A stretch of DNA of 50,243 nt from CAMTUW01 sp947085035 (GTDB lineage: Bacteria > Actinomycetota > Coriobacteriia > Anaerosomatales > PHET01), in NCBI GenBank assembly GCA_947085035.1, contig CAMTUW010000013.1:1-50243 (forward strand), written 5' to 3'. A program made the position numbers and the translations under genes. Shown here one piece after another: positions 24,545 through 33,953 of this stretch; position 1 is the stretch's first letter; each line of letters starts with the position of its first letter. Under the pieces are notes generated by a model, which saw nothing but the letters and a program-made list of their open reading frames with translations, made no database searches and was not told where the DNA came from.

Positions 24545-26356
24545 ATGGCAGAATCCTCTAGCATCGCCACTCGAGTCCTTGACGCGCTCGTGGCCGCAGG
24601 AAGCGTGACGGCCGACCAAGTCGCGACGGCGCGTTCCGGGAGCTTCGACGATGCCATGGCGGGCCGAGCGCTGCTCGAACGCGAGCTCATCGGGCAGGAG
24701 CAACTATCGATCGTGCTCGAGGAAGAGTTGGGATTTCCCAGAGTCGACCTTGAGAGTTACGCCCCTGACGAAGAGGCGCTCGCCCTTGTTCCCGGGCACG
24801 TAGCGCGTACGCGGGGCATCTTGCCGCTGTTCGAGATCGAAGGCACGCTCACGGTCGCGATCGGGACCCCCGGAGACGTCTTCGTCCTCGATTCGGTAGG
24901 CGATGAGATCGGTCTCGGCATGGATGCCGTTCTCGCCGCGAGAGCTGACGTCGATGCGGCGGTGATGCAGAACTTCGGTGTGTCTGCCGACGCCGCCCCA
25001 GGTGCTCTTGTCGTGGATGAGCTTGAGATATCGGCGGCCGACTTCTTCGAGTTGGGCGACGATACTCCGGTCGTACTCGAGGTTCCAGGCGAAGATGATT
25101 CACCGGGAGCATCCTCGATCACGCAGACCGTCGAAGAGGTCGTTGAGGCCGTGGCGCCGGCCGGTGCGCCGACCGTCGACTTGGACGTGCTCGCCGTAGC
25201 CGACGAACGCAAGCTCGCGGTGCTCGTGTCAGATATTCTCGAACAGGCGGTCCAGCGTGGTGCGAGTCGCATCCACTTGCTGCCCTACAAGTCCGACTTC
25301 TTCCTCGTCTTTCGAATCAAGGGACGACTCGAGAAGGTGGCGAGCGCCCCGCTGTCGATGCAACTGCCGCTGATCGACGGATTCAAGGCCTACACGCGTC
25401 TGGGAGGCGTTGGTTCCAGTCAGCCGGCGCTTGGGCGCGTACACGCTGAAATCGCGGGTAAGGCCGTGGTACTGACGCTCTCGTCGGTGCCCACGGTAGC
25501 CGGACAGCGTCTCGTGGTCTCGATAAGCGCACGCAGGCCACAACCGCAAGCGCTCTGCGACATCGGCATGTCGGACGCCGAGTGTCGCGCGCTCTGTGCG
25601 ATGGTTGAGCGTGGACGTGGGTTGATGCTGGTGGCAGGACCCATGGGAGGCGGACGATCGACCACGTACTACGCGCTTCTCCAGCACGCGGCTCAGGTCG
25701 GCAAGACCGTGTACTCGGTGGAGCGCTCGATCGACTTCGAGATACCTGCCGTCGCACAGGTCTTCGTCACTCCCGGGCAGTCGGTCGGCGCCGCGAACTA
25801 CTTCGCCGCCGGCATGCGCCAAGACACGGATGTGATGGCCATCGACTCGCTTCAGTCAGTGGAGGATGCGCATCTCGCGATCGAGGCCGCAGGGATGGGC
25901 AAGCTCGTGATCGCCACGTTCGCGGGGGGCGACATCGTGTCCGCTGTGCGCAGGCTGCTCGACCTGGGTGCCGAGCCCGTCTCGCTGGCAAGCGCGCTGA
26001 CCCTGGGTGTCGGACAACGTGTGGTCAGAACGAACTGCCCGAACTGTTCGATTGAGGAACGGGCGCCCCTTGCCGATACCATTCCAGGGGCCGAGAGCGG
26101 CATGACGACGCGTCGCGGCACTGGGTGCACGAACTGCGGGAAAACGGGCTTCGTCGGCTCCGCGGTGGTCTACGAGGTGCTACCGTTCACCGAGCCGGTC
26201 AGGGCGGTCATCTCGTGTGGGGGTTCGGGAGCCGAAATCGAGGCAGCCGCCCGTGCAGCCGGCATGAGGCCCATGATCGCATCGGGTCTCGCGATGGTGC
26301 GCGAAGGCCGCGTGAGCCCGTCAGAACTCGATCGCGTCTTGAGATTCGCCCAATGA
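24545..26356 (+). CDS. PilB/GspE-like pseudo-ATPase with MshEN domain
   Basis: 603 residues. The N-terminal ~100 residues resemble an MshEN domain (VLDALVAAGSVTADQVATAR, then ELIGQEQLSIVLEEELGFPRVDL), a fold known to bind c-di-GMP. Residues ~220-600 follow the GspE/PilB ATPase, yet every catalytic motif is changed: Walker A reads GPMGGGRSTT (Arg371 for Lys), the Walker B GEIRD reads IDSLQS, the His-box reads ATFAGG in place of STLHTN, and the GE of the Asp box region reads GQ. The zinc tetracysteine (CPNC, CTNCGKTGF) is retained. It is probably a non-hydrolysing regulator rather than a motor. No other pilus gene is in the window. Confidence 0.85.
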   Translation: MAESSSIATRVLDALVAAGSVTADQVATARSGSFDDAMAGRALLERELIGQEQLSIVLEEELGFPRVDLESYAPDEEALALVPGHVARTRGILPLFEIEGTLTVAIGTPGDVFVLDSVGDEIGLGMDAVLAARADVDAAVMQNFGVSADAAPGALVVDELEISAADFFELGDDTPVVLEVPGEDDSPGASSITQTVEEVVEAVAPAGAPTVDLDVLAVADERKLAVLVSDILEQAVQRGASRIHLLPYKSDFFLVFRIKGRLEKVASAPLSMQLPLIDGFKAYTRLGGVGSSQPALGRVHAEIAGKAVVLTLSSVPTVAGQRLVVSISARRPQPQALCDIGMSDAECRALCAMVERGRGLMLVAGPMGGGRSTTYYALLQHAAQVGKTVYSVERSIDFEIPAVAQVFVTPGQSVGAANYFAAGMRQDTDVMAIDSLQSVEDAHLAIEAAGMGKLVIATFAGGDIVSAVRRLLDLGAEPVSLASALTLGVGQRVVRTNCPNCSIEERAPLADTIPGAESGMTTRRGTGCTNCGKTGFVGSAVVYEVLPFTEPVRAVISCGGSGAEIEAAARAAGMRPMIASGLAMVREGRVSPSELDRVLRFAQ

Positions 26357-26363
26357 GGATGAG

Positions 26364-26852
26364 ATGACCAAGAGCAACCAGACGGAGAACGACCAGGTGG
26401 TCGCTGATAGCGACGCTATCCCGGTCATCGACCGGATCGTCGTGTTCTATCTGGATGGGCAGCGCTACGCGTTGCCCATCGACCGTGTGCAGGAGATACA
26501 GCAGATCGTGGCGTTCTCCGAGGTACCGGGTGGTTCTGGTGTCGTTGGCATGGTCAATCTGAGGGGACTCGTCATACCCGCGATGGACATGCGTCACCTG
26601 GTGGGTCTTTCGTCCGCTGAATACACACTCGAAACGCCGATGATCATCTGCCGCGTTCACCAGCAGCTCGTGGCGCTTGTCGTCGACGAGGTCCAAGACG
26701 TTCTCGAGTTGTCTCACGATTGCCTTCAGTCGCCGCCGGCCATGCACTCTCTCGCGTCGAAGATGATCGCCGTGGCGCGCCTCGACGACGGGCTGGTCTA
26801 TCTCATCGACGTCGAGATCCTGCTGGGATCGATACTCAACGGAGGGCGGTGA
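26364..26852 (+). CDS. CheW-like coupling protein (first copy)
   Basis: 162 residues. A single CheW domain: IVVFYLDGQRYALPIDRVQEI, VVGMVNLRGLVIPAMDMRHLVGL and LVALVVDEVQDVLEL. CheW joins MCP receptors to CheA. A ~20-residue polar extension precedes the domain. Tandem CheW genes before the MCP are usual where one couples receptor to kinase and the other fills array interfaces or serves a different receptor. Its stop lies 2 bp before the chosen start of the second cheW. Confidence 0.93.
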   Translation: MTKSNQTENDQVVADSDAIPVIDRIVVFYLDGQRYALPIDRVQEIQQIVAFSEVPGGSGVVGMVNLRGLVIPAMDMRHLVGLSSAEYTLETPMIICRVHQQLVALVVDEVQDVLELSHDCLQSPPAMHSLASKMIAVARLDDGLVYLIDVEILLGSILNGGR

Positions 26853-26854
26853 CC

Positions 26855-27415
26855 GTGGCTGTTCTCGACATCGACATCGGGCGGGGCCGCTCACTGGCTG
26901 AAACGGCACAGGAGGTTCTCGCCCGCCGGGCTGACTCGCTCGCTCGCGAGACACTCGACGAAGAGTCCTCACATCGCATCGCCCTGCTGCTGTTTCGCAT
27001 CGGCGTGGAGTGGTACACGGTGCGCGTGAGTGACGTGCGCGAGATCTTCCAGGAGTACGAGATCACGACTGTTCCTGGGGTACCTGACTTCATTCTCGGG
27101 GTCACCAATGTGCGTGGCGAGATCCTGTCGATCACCGACCCCGCTCGCCTGATGCGACTGGGCAACGTCGAGACCGTCGGCGCGGTGCCTCCTCCGGCGA
27201 TCGTGGTCACGGATTCAGTGGTCGCCACCGCGCTTGTCGTTGACGAGATCGGTGATATCGCTGAGGTGGCCAGTGACAGTATCGAGCCTCCGGTGAGCAT
27301 CATCGATCGCGCTCAAGCGGAATACGTCGCCGGATCCGTATTCATCGAGGGTAGTATGGTCGGGCTTCTCAACATTGCGCGTATTCTGCAGCCGGTCACC
27401 ACCGGCGCTCGATAG
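26855..27415 (+). CDS. CheW-like coupling protein (second copy)
   Basis: 186 residues from GTG 26855, eight bases after GGAGGG; GTG 26849 overlaps the previous stop but is too close to that site. The CheW domain begins near residue 45 (IALLLFRIGVEWYTVRVSDVREIFQEY, VPDFILGVTNVRGEILSITDPARLM). A ~40-residue helical N-terminus (SLAETAQEVLARRADSLARE) is absent from the first copy, so the two are diverged rather than recent duplicates. It forms part of the same operon. Confidence 0.92.
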   Translation: MAVLDIDIGRGRSLAETAQEVLARRADSLARETLDEESSHRIALLLFRIGVEWYTVRVSDVREIFQEYEITTVPGVPDFILGVTNVRGEILSITDPARLMRLGNVETVGAVPPPAIVVTDSVVATALVVDEIGDIAEVASDSIEPPVSIIDRAQAEYVAGSVFIEGSMVGLLNIARILQPVTTGAR

Positions 27416-27441
27416 CGGTTCGAACACGAGCTGGAGGACAC

Positions 27442-28668
27442 ATGGGTATCTGGAAGTGGATCAACGGTAACTTTCTCTTCAAACTGATTTTCGCGACGGT
27501 GTTGATCCAAATCGTCTACCAGATGGTGCTCTATTCCATCTTCTGGGTCGTGTTCGCCGATGCCGTGGCGGGAGTCGAGAACCTGGCCATCGACATCGCC
27601 ATCATCATCAGTGCTGGGCTGCTCATGTTGGGCGCGTGGGTCTTCATCCTGTACGCGCTCGGTCGCAAGTTCATGGCCCCGCTGACCGAGATCTTCGATT
27701 CGGTGCGCGCCGCGTGCCAAGGTGAGATCGGTCACAAGGTCCAAGTCGTCTCGCAAGACGAGATCGGCGTTCTCGCCACGAGCTACAACCAGCTGCTCGA
27801 CCTCATCGTCTACCTGATTCGCCAGACCCAGGAGTCGTCGCGTCGTCTTCAGCAGTCCTCAAACGACATCTTGTCCGCCACCGAGCAGCAGGCCTCCGGC
27901 TCGGCTGAGCAGGCCGCATCGATCAGCGAGACGACCGCGACGATGGAAGAGCTCGCGAGTACCTATCGCCAGATCGCCGAGAACGCAGACCAGGTCGTGA
28001 ACATGGCGGAGGCGTCGCTCAGCAACGCCGAGTCCGGACAGCAGGCCGTTATGAACACGCTCACGGCGATGGAGAGCATCAAGACCCGCACGCAACAGAG
28101 CGCGACCAAGATCCTCGCGCTGGGCGAGCGCAGTCAGCAGATCGGCCAGGTCCTTGCGATCATCAACTCGATCGCGGATCAGACGAAGATCCTCGCGCTC
28201 AACGCCGCGATCGAGGCCGCGCGAGCAGGCGAGGCGGGCAAGGGCTTCTCGGTCGTCGCGATCGAGATACGCAAGTTGGCCGAGTCGGTCGTCGAGTCCA
28301 CCGGTGAGATCTCATCGATCATGACCGAGATCCAGGCTGCGGCCAACGAGCTCGTCATGTCCACGGAGCAAGAACTCAAGCAGGTCCAAGGGGGGGTCGA
28401 CCTCGCGCATGTGACGGGCGAGTCGCTCGACCAGATCCTCGAGATGGTCGAGCAGACGACGATAGCCGCCAAGGAGATATCGGCGGCCACTCAGCAGCAG
28501 AAGTCGGCCACGGACCAGGTCGTCAAGGCGATGCGTGAGGTCGCCGCCGTTGCCCAGCAGACCGCGGCTGGTTCACGACAGGTAGCCGACTCGGCCGAGC
28601 AGCTCTCGAGCATGGCACGTGAGTCGAGTCAGGTTGGCTCGGCGTTCCAGATCGTGGACGGCGCGTGA
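27442..28668 (+). CDS. Methyl-accepting chemotaxis protein without an external sensor domain
   Basis: 408 residues. Two hydrophobic segments (about 12-40 and 50-72) are separated by only a short loop, so there is no extracellular ligand domain. A HAMP-like region follows (FMAPLTEIFDSVRAACQGEIGH), then a long coiled-coil signalling domain with the conserved tip IADQTKILALNAAIEAARAGEAGKGFSVV (read from 28171). It carries Gln/Glu-rich methylation-type segments (SATEQQASGSAEQAASISET). The input is probably membrane state or a partner protein rather than a small external ligand. It is the only MCP in the window. Confidence 0.93.
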   Translation: MGIWKWINGNFLFKLIFATVLIQIVYQMVLYSIFWVVFADAVAGVENLAIDIAIIISAGLLMLGAWVFILYALGRKFMAPLTEIFDSVRAACQGEIGHKVQVVSQDEIGVLATSYNQLLDLIVYLIRQTQESSRRLQQSSNDILSATEQQASGSAEQAASISETTATMEELASTYRQIAENADQVVNMAEASLSNAESGQQAVMNTLTAMESIKTRTQQSATKILALGERSQQIGQVLAIINSIADQTKILALNAAIEAARAGEAGKGFSVVAIEIRKLAESVVESTGEISSIMTEIQAAANELVMSTEQELKQVQGGVDLAHVTGESLDQILEMVEQTTIAAKEISAATQQQKSATDQVVKAMREVAAVAQQTAAGSRQVADSAEQLSSMARESSQVGSAFQIVDGA

Positions 28669-28708
28669 GGTCACCAGCCATGCCAACGGACTGACAGGAA
28701 GGCCCGTG

Positions 28709-31078
28709 ATGGTCGAGTTCGACCGAAGTGTGTTCATAGTGAAGTTCCAGGAAGAGGCCCAGGATCTTCTTCAGCGCCTGAACGAGGGCGTCATCATGCT
28801 CGAGGCGGACCCGGGCGATCGCGAGATCATCGACAAGATGATGCGAGACGCCCACACCATCAAGGGATCCTCGAGGATGGTGGGCCTGATCGAGATCTCC
28901 GACGTTGCTCACTGGCTCGAAGACATCATGGTGAAGGTTCGCGACGGCGAGATGGCCTACGTCCCTCAGATGAGCGACTACTTCTTCGACGCGCTCGACG
29001 CGATCGTCTATCTCGCTGATCACAGAGGGGAGAACGTCGACGGTTTCTTGGACCTGGTCGCTCTGAAGGCCAGGCTTTCCGCTTTGGCAGAAGGTGGCGC
29101 AGGGGCGGCGAAGGAGACGGCCCAGGCTCAAAAAGAGACCGCCGAGAAGGCTCGCGAATCCGAATCGTCGCCACAGGAGCCCGCACCCAAGAAGCGCGCC
29201 CGCAAGAAGGACACAGGGTCGGCATCGGTCGAGCGCGATACGGGAGACTCCGCCGATGAGCTGTCTGTCGATGCCACACCTTCGTCCGCATGCGAGTCCG
29301 GGCGGGGCAAGAAGTCGACGCCGGATGAGCTCACCTCAAAGACCCAGGCCACGATACGTATCCGGACGAATCAGGTCGACAGTCTGCTCAACCTGATCAG
29401 CGAGGTCGTTATCGGCCAGATCAAGGCTGAGCAGCGCGCCAACGAGATGCGGTCGATTCTGACAGAGGCCTCCGACGCGTGGCAGGCCTGGGCGCGGATA
29501 CGCTCTGTGCTCAATACGCTTGGGGATCAAAGTGGCCTCGAGGGACTCGACGAGGACGTGAACATCCTCGACGCGCGTCTCGCCGAAACACGACGCTCGC
29601 TCACGGGCTTCGTCAAGTCCTACTCTGAAGACGTCAGCCGCACGTCTCTCGTCGTCAATGACCTGCAAGAGCAGGGCATGCGTCTGCGGATGCTTCCGGC
29701 CAACACGATATTCCAGACGTTTCCTCGCGCGATGCGAGATCTGGCGAAGCAGTTCAAGAAAGAGATCGACCTCATCATCGAGGGGGGCGAGACAGAGCTC
29801 GACAAGAAGGTGCTGGAAGAGATCAACGACCCGCTCGTGCACATCATGCGCAACGCGGTCGATCACGGGGTCGAGGACGTTGAAACTCGTGCGCAACTGG
29901 GCAAACCGCCACATGGCACCGTGCGTCTGTCCACGCGCCAAGAGGGTGACCGCATCGTCATCGAGATCAGTGACGACGGTGCCGGAATAGATCCCGACAA
30001 GGTTCGAGCTTCGGCCGTGCGTAAGGGCTACATCACCGAATCAGAGGCCTCGGCCATGTCTGACCGAGAGGCGCGCTACCTCATCTTCGAAGCGGGTTTC
30101 TCGACAGCCGCGATCATCACCGAGATCTCCGGCCGCGGCGTGGGGATGGACGTGGTCCGCGAATTCGTCGTCGAGAAACTCAAAGGTTCGCTCGACGTCG
30201 AGTCCGAGATAGGGAAGGGCACGCGATTCAAGCTGACCATCCCGCTCACGCTCGCGATAATCCGCGCACTCATGATTCGCGTGGGCGGTCAGGTGTTCGC
30301 ACTACCAACCGGCTCGATCGATGAGACTTTGCGTATCGACCATGACAGCATCCTCAAAGTCGAAGGGCGAGAGGTCATTCGCAGGCAGCGGCGTACCATT
30401 CCGATTGTGAAACTCTCGGAGGTCCTCGGCCTTCCGCATCGCGGGTCGGAGGGCTCGAAACAGCCCATCGTGACCATCAGTTACTCGGGCCATCGGATGG
30501 GTTTCATGGTCGACGCGTTCGTGGGCGAGCAGCAGATCGTCATCAAGCCGCTGGGCAGTCATCTCAAGAAGGTCGACAACGTTGCCGGTGTCACCATTCT
30601 GGGCGCCGGTGAAGTCGTGCCGATCCTCAACGTCCCGGACCTCATGTCAAACGCGCGTACCCGCTCGGGTCATCGGGTGGGACCTGTGGTGACCGAAGAG
30701 CGTCAGGGTCCTCGCAAGGTACTCATCTGCGAGGATTCCTTCACGACGCGCGAACTCGAGCGCTCCATTTTCGAGGCGGCGGGCTACGACGTGGAGACCG
30801 CCGTTGATGGCGCACAGGGGCTCACCATGCTCCGTGAGGGCCTTGAGGTCGACGCGGTGGTGACCGATGTGCAGATGCCGAACATGACCGGGTTCCAGCT
30901 CACGAAGATCATCAAGGCCGATGCGACCCTGCAGCATATCCCGGTCATCATCGTGACCTCGCTTGAGCGCGATGAAGAGAAGGCCGAGGGTATCGAGGCG
31001 GGCGCCGATGCCTACATCACCAAGTCGGTGTTCAACCAAGACACGTTGCTTGACACTGTTGAACGCCTGATTCGATAG
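28709..31078 (+). CDS. cheA: CheA histidine kinase with C-terminal receiver domain
   Basis: 789 residues from ATG 28709, six bases after AGGAAGG. P1/HPt carries His49 in DAHTIKGSSRMVG. A long Lys/Glu/Ser-rich linker (residues ~130-210) replaces a P2 domain. The dimerisation and ATPase domains are complete: N-box HIMRNAVDHG, G1 DDGAGID, F-box FEAGFSTA and G2 GRGVGMD. A CheW-like P5 domain follows, then a receiver with Asp720 (VVTDVQMPN), Thr and Lys in place. CheA-REC hybrids of the FrzE/ChpA type are typical of gliding or pilus chemosensory systems rather than flagellar ones. The REC domain may act as phosphate sink or competitor of the CheY. Confidence 0.95.
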   Translation: MVEFDRSVFIVKFQEEAQDLLQRLNEGVIMLEADPGDREIIDKMMRDAHTIKGSSRMVGLIEISDVAHWLEDIMVKVRDGEMAYVPQMSDYFFDALDAIVYLADHRGENVDGFLDLVALKARLSALAEGGAGAAKETAQAQKETAEKARESESSPQEPAPKKRARKKDTGSASVERDTGDSADELSVDATPSSACESGRGKKSTPDELTSKTQATIRIRTNQVDSLLNLISEVVIGQIKAEQRANEMRSILTEASDAWQAWARIRSVLNTLGDQSGLEGLDEDVNILDARLAETRRSLTGFVKSYSEDVSRTSLVVNDLQEQGMRLRMLPANTIFQTFPRAMRDLAKQFKKEIDLIIEGGETELDKKVLEEINDPLVHIMRNAVDHGVEDVETRAQLGKPPHGTVRLSTRQEGDRIVIEISDDGAGIDPDKVRASAVRKGYITESEASAMSDREARYLIFEAGFSTAAIITEISGRGVGMDVVREFVVEKLKGSLDVESEIGKGTRFKLTIPLTLAIIRALMIRVGGQVFALPTGSIDETLRIDHDSILKVEGREVIRRQRRTIPIVKLSEVLGLPHRGSEGSKQPIVTISYSGHRMGFMVDAFVGEQQIVIKPLGSHLKKVDNVAGVTILGAGEVVPILNVPDLMSNARTRSGHRVGPVVTEERQGPRKVLICEDSFTTRELERSIFEAAGYDVETAVDGAQGLTMLREGLEVDAVVTDVQMPNMTGFQLTKIIKADATLQHIPVIIVTSLERDEEKAEGIEAGADAYITKSVFNQDTLLDTVERLIR

Positions 31079-31090
31079 CGGGGGACACAC

Positions 31091-32134
31091 GTGCAGGAAA
31101 AGAGAAGACTCCGCGTCGTTATCGCGGACGACTCGTTGGTCGCGCGAGAGATGCTGACGCAGATCCTTTCAAGTGACGACGGCATCGAGGTGGTGGGGCA
31201 GGCCAAGGACGGCGCTGAAGCCATCGAGATGGTGGAGCGCCTGCGCCCCGACCTCGTCACGATGGACATCCACATGCCCAACGTCGACGGTCTGCGTGCG
31301 ACCGAGCGGATCATGGCTTTCAGTCCGACGCCGATTCTCGTGGTCTCCTCGTCAGTGTACGCCGAGGGGATGGGCCGAGCGTTCGATGCCCTGAACCTGG
31401 GCGCCCTCGAAGTCATCAAGAAGCCGGAGCCCAAAGACTGGGCGGATCTCGATCGTATCGGTCGAGAGGTCATCCGCAAGGTCAAGATCCTCGCGAACGT
31501 CCGCGTCATCACCCACATCCGCGGTCGTCGTGGGGTGGAGACCCCCCCAGTTGCGGTTCGAGGCGATGGTGCTGGGCGCTCGATCGTGGCGATCGGTTCC
31601 TCAACGGGGGGGCCGTCGGCACTTCTTGAGGTTCTGGGTCGTCTGCCGGACGATCTGAAGGTGCCCATCGTCATCGCCCAGCACATCGCGGACGGCTTCG
31701 TGCCGGGGCTTGTGAGCTGGCTCGATTCCGGGTGTCGGATACGAGTCGTGGCCGCCGAGGATGGGCAGCGCGTCGAGCCCGGGGCGGCGTACTTCGCTGC
31801 CACCGGTTCGAACATGGTGCTTGAGGGTAACTTCGTCAGGTTCGTGCCGCCAGGACATGGGCAGCTCTATATCCCAAGCGCCGACACATTGTTCGATTCG
31901 ATTGCCAGGAGTCACGGTCACCGTGCGATCGGGGTGCTCCTGACCGGCATGGGGGCCGACGGCGCCGAAGGGCTCAAGCTGATGCGTAACGCCGGCGCCG
32001 CGACCATCGCCCAAGACGAGGAGACGTCCACAGTCTTCGGGATGCCCAAGGCAGCGATAGAGATCGGTGCCGCAGAACAGGTGTTGCCGATCACCAAGGT
32101 GGCCGAGGCTATCGAGGCCCTTGTCACGAGGTAG
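31091..32134 (+). CDS. cheB: CheB protein-glutamate methylesterase
   Basis: 347 residues from GTG 31091. An N-terminal receiver (DD at 13-14, phosphoacceptor Asp59 in LVTMDIHMPNVDG) is joined to the methylesterase domain with the catalytic triad visible as AIGSSTGGPSALLEVL (Ser), VIAQHIADGF (His) and LTGMGADGAEG (Asp). It reverses CheR methylation of the MCP, giving adaptation. It is the last gene of the chemosensory operon; a hairpin at 32153-32171 follows. Confidence 0.95.
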   Translation: MQEKRRLRVVIADDSLVAREMLTQILSSDDGIEVVGQAKDGAEAIEMVERLRPDLVTMDIHMPNVDGLRATERIMAFSPTPILVVSSSVYAEGMGRAFDALNLGALEVIKKPEPKDWADLDRIGREVIRKVKILANVRVITHIRGRRGVETPPVAVRGDGAGRSIVAIGSSTGGPSALLEVLGRLPDDLKVPIVIAQHIADGFVPGLVSWLDSGCRIRVVAAEDGQRVEPGAAYFAATGSNMVLEGNFVRFVPPGHGQLYIPSADTLFDSIARSHGHRAIGVLLTGMGADGAEGLKLMRNAGAATIAQDEETSTVFGMPKAAIEIGAAEQVLPITKVAEAIEALVTR

Positions 32135-32152
32135 TGACGCGCGTTCTTCAGA

Positions 32153-32171
32153 AGGCTCGTTAAGAGAGCCT
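32153..32171 (+). terminator. Possible weak terminator after cheB
   Basis: A perfect 6-bp stem AGGCTC/GAGCCT with a 7-nt loop lies 18 bp after the cheB stop. No T run follows, so it marks a possible operon end only. The rest of the 211-bp gap to the hydrogenase operon shows no convincing promoter. Confidence 0.35.
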
Positions 32172-32345
32172 CCGCTCACTCTGCTACATACGCCGCTCGT
32201 CGATTGCACGACGCGAATCGGTCAGATGGACCTCAACTTGCGAGTAATGTGCGCCGATGTCCTGTCGAAGCGTGCTTTCGTTGCCTCACGACCGTCATCA
32301 AGTTGTTCGCACAGTCAACAATGAGTCCTGCAAGGGGTGAGGAAT

Positions 32346-33953
32346 ATGCCGTTAGGTATCTACCTGTCGCGCTGCTCCGGACGGCTGGACGGCTGTCTGG
32401 ACGTAGATGAGGTTCTCGCGGGAGCGCGCGACAACGCCGACGTCGTCAGAATCGTTGACGACCTGTTCGACCCGCAGGTTGTCGGGCAGATGGCCAAGGA
32501 CGTCGTAGATGCTGGCCTTGACAGTGTCGTGCTGGCGGGCAATTCGCCGGAGCACTATGCGAAGAGCCTTTCTGCGCACTACGTACGCGACCGTCTGGTT
32601 CAGGCGGGGGTCAATCCGAACCGCATCGTCGCCGCGAACATACTCGAGCAGGCCGCGCTCGCCCATCCCGATGACCGCGCGGGCGCGACGGCCAAGGCCC
32701 GTGCGATGGTCGACGTCGCCGTGCTACGAGCCCGTATGGCCCCGAATATCGAGGGCGACATCATCGAGCCGAGGCGCTCGGTGCTGATTCTCGGTGTGAC
32801 CGCAGAAGCCGTGGTCGCCTCTCAAAGGCTGCTTCGACTGGGATACTCAGTGGTTCTCGTGGACAGGCAAGACGGTGGCGCCCGTGCGGGAAGATCGAAC
32901 CAGATGCGCGCGACAAGCGGTTTCGTCTTGGGCCACGCCGAGGCCACGGTGATCGACGAGGCGAGACTCGTTGACGGTGACGGATGGCTCGGTGACTTCC
33001 ATGTCACCCTCGAGTCACCGCAAGGACGCGTCACTCACCGAGTAGGTGGAATCCTGCTCGCCAGGCCCGACGATGCAGAGTGGATCGAAGAGCTCCGGCA
33101 TCACTTCAAGATCGACATCGATGCTGACGGCTTCGCTCGCTCGATCAGCCCCGCGAGCCATCCGGCCGAAACCGTGGATCCGGGCATCATGGTGGTGCCA
33201 CTGCGCAGGGAGCACTCCACCGAGGCCGAGAAAGTCGCCGCAGCTGACGCGGCCGCCATGGCGCTCGTGCTTCGGCTCTCACAGCCCACGGTCACGCACT
33301 ATCGCGACGTCTCCGCCGTGGACGAGACGCTGTGCGGCGGTTGCGCCGCGTGTGTGCGCACCTGCGCGTTCGGAGCGTGCTCGCTTGACGCCGATGGCCT
33401 GAGTCACGTCGACATCCGACGATGCCAGGGTTGCGGCAAGTGCGTCGTGAGCTGTCCGGTTGGTGCGCGAGACATCCTCAACTCGCCGCATGATTACCTG
33501 CTCGAGGCCGTACGCACCCTGGCCAAGATGGATTGCGAGGGCGACAAAGCCCTGGGTTTCCTGTGCGGTGGCTGTGGTTATCCGGCTGCCGACGACGCGG
33601 CTCGCTTCACGACAGAGCGCAAAGAGGGGTACTCGCCCTCGTTCCTGCCACTTCGCATTCCCTGTGGGGGTCGACTCGACACGCTGTACGTGCTCGAAGC
33701 GTTCAAGCAGGGCTTTGACGCCGTATGTGTGTTCAGGTGTCGCGAGGGTCACTGCCACAATGTGATCGGCAATCTCGACATGGACCGCCGGATGAATCTG
33801 CTCAGAGTGGTCCTTCGCTCGCGGGGGCTCGATGACGCCCGCTTGCGTATCGTCGATATCTCACCGTTCGAGGGTGAGCGCTTCATCGAAGCCGTGGGAG
33901 AAGTATTCGAGAAAGTCGGCACTCTCACTAACGGCAAAGGAGGCCCGCAATGA
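32346..33953 (+). CDS. HdrA-MvhD fusion, hydrogenase-linked iron-sulfur flavoprotein
   Basis: 535 residues from ATG 32346, behind GGTGAGGA. Residues ~1-140 are the HdrA N-terminal region; then comes a FAD/NAD-type segment (SVLILGVTAEAVVASQRLLRLGYSVVLVDR) in which the glycine-rich loop is poor compared with HdrA. Near residues 330-375 are two [4Fe-4S] ferredoxin motifs (CGGCAACVRTC, CQGCGKCVVSCPVG). The last ~140 residues match MvhD (FLCGGCGYPAADDA, IPCGGRLDTLYVLEAF, VFRCREGHCHNVIGN), with its [2Fe-2S]-type cysteines. It should pass electrons between the hydrogenase and an Hdr-like partner. The stop overlaps the small subunit start (ATGA). Confidence 0.85.
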   Translation: MPLGIYLSRCSGRLDGCLDVDEVLAGARDNADVVRIVDDLFDPQVVGQMAKDVVDAGLDSVVLAGNSPEHYAKSLSAHYVRDRLVQAGVNPNRIVAANILEQAALAHPDDRAGATAKARAMVDVAVLRARMAPNIEGDIIEPRRSVLILGVTAEAVVASQRLLRLGYSVVLVDRQDGGARAGRSNQMRATSGFVLGHAEATVIDEARLVDGDGWLGDFHVTLESPQGRVTHRVGGILLARPDDAEWIEELRHHFKIDIDADGFARSISPASHPAETVDPGIMVVPLRREHSTEAEKVAAADAAAMALVLRLSQPTVTHYRDVSAVDETLCGGCAACVRTCAFGACSLDADGLSHVDIRRCQGCGKCVVSCPVGARDILNSPHDYLLEAVRTLAKMDCEGDKALGFLCGGCGYPAADDAARFTTERKEGYSPSFLPLRIPCGGRLDTLYVLEAFKQGFDAVCVFRCREGHCHNVIGNLDMDRRMNLLRVVLRSRGLDDARLRIVDISPFEGERFIEAVGEVFEKVGTLTNGKGGPQ

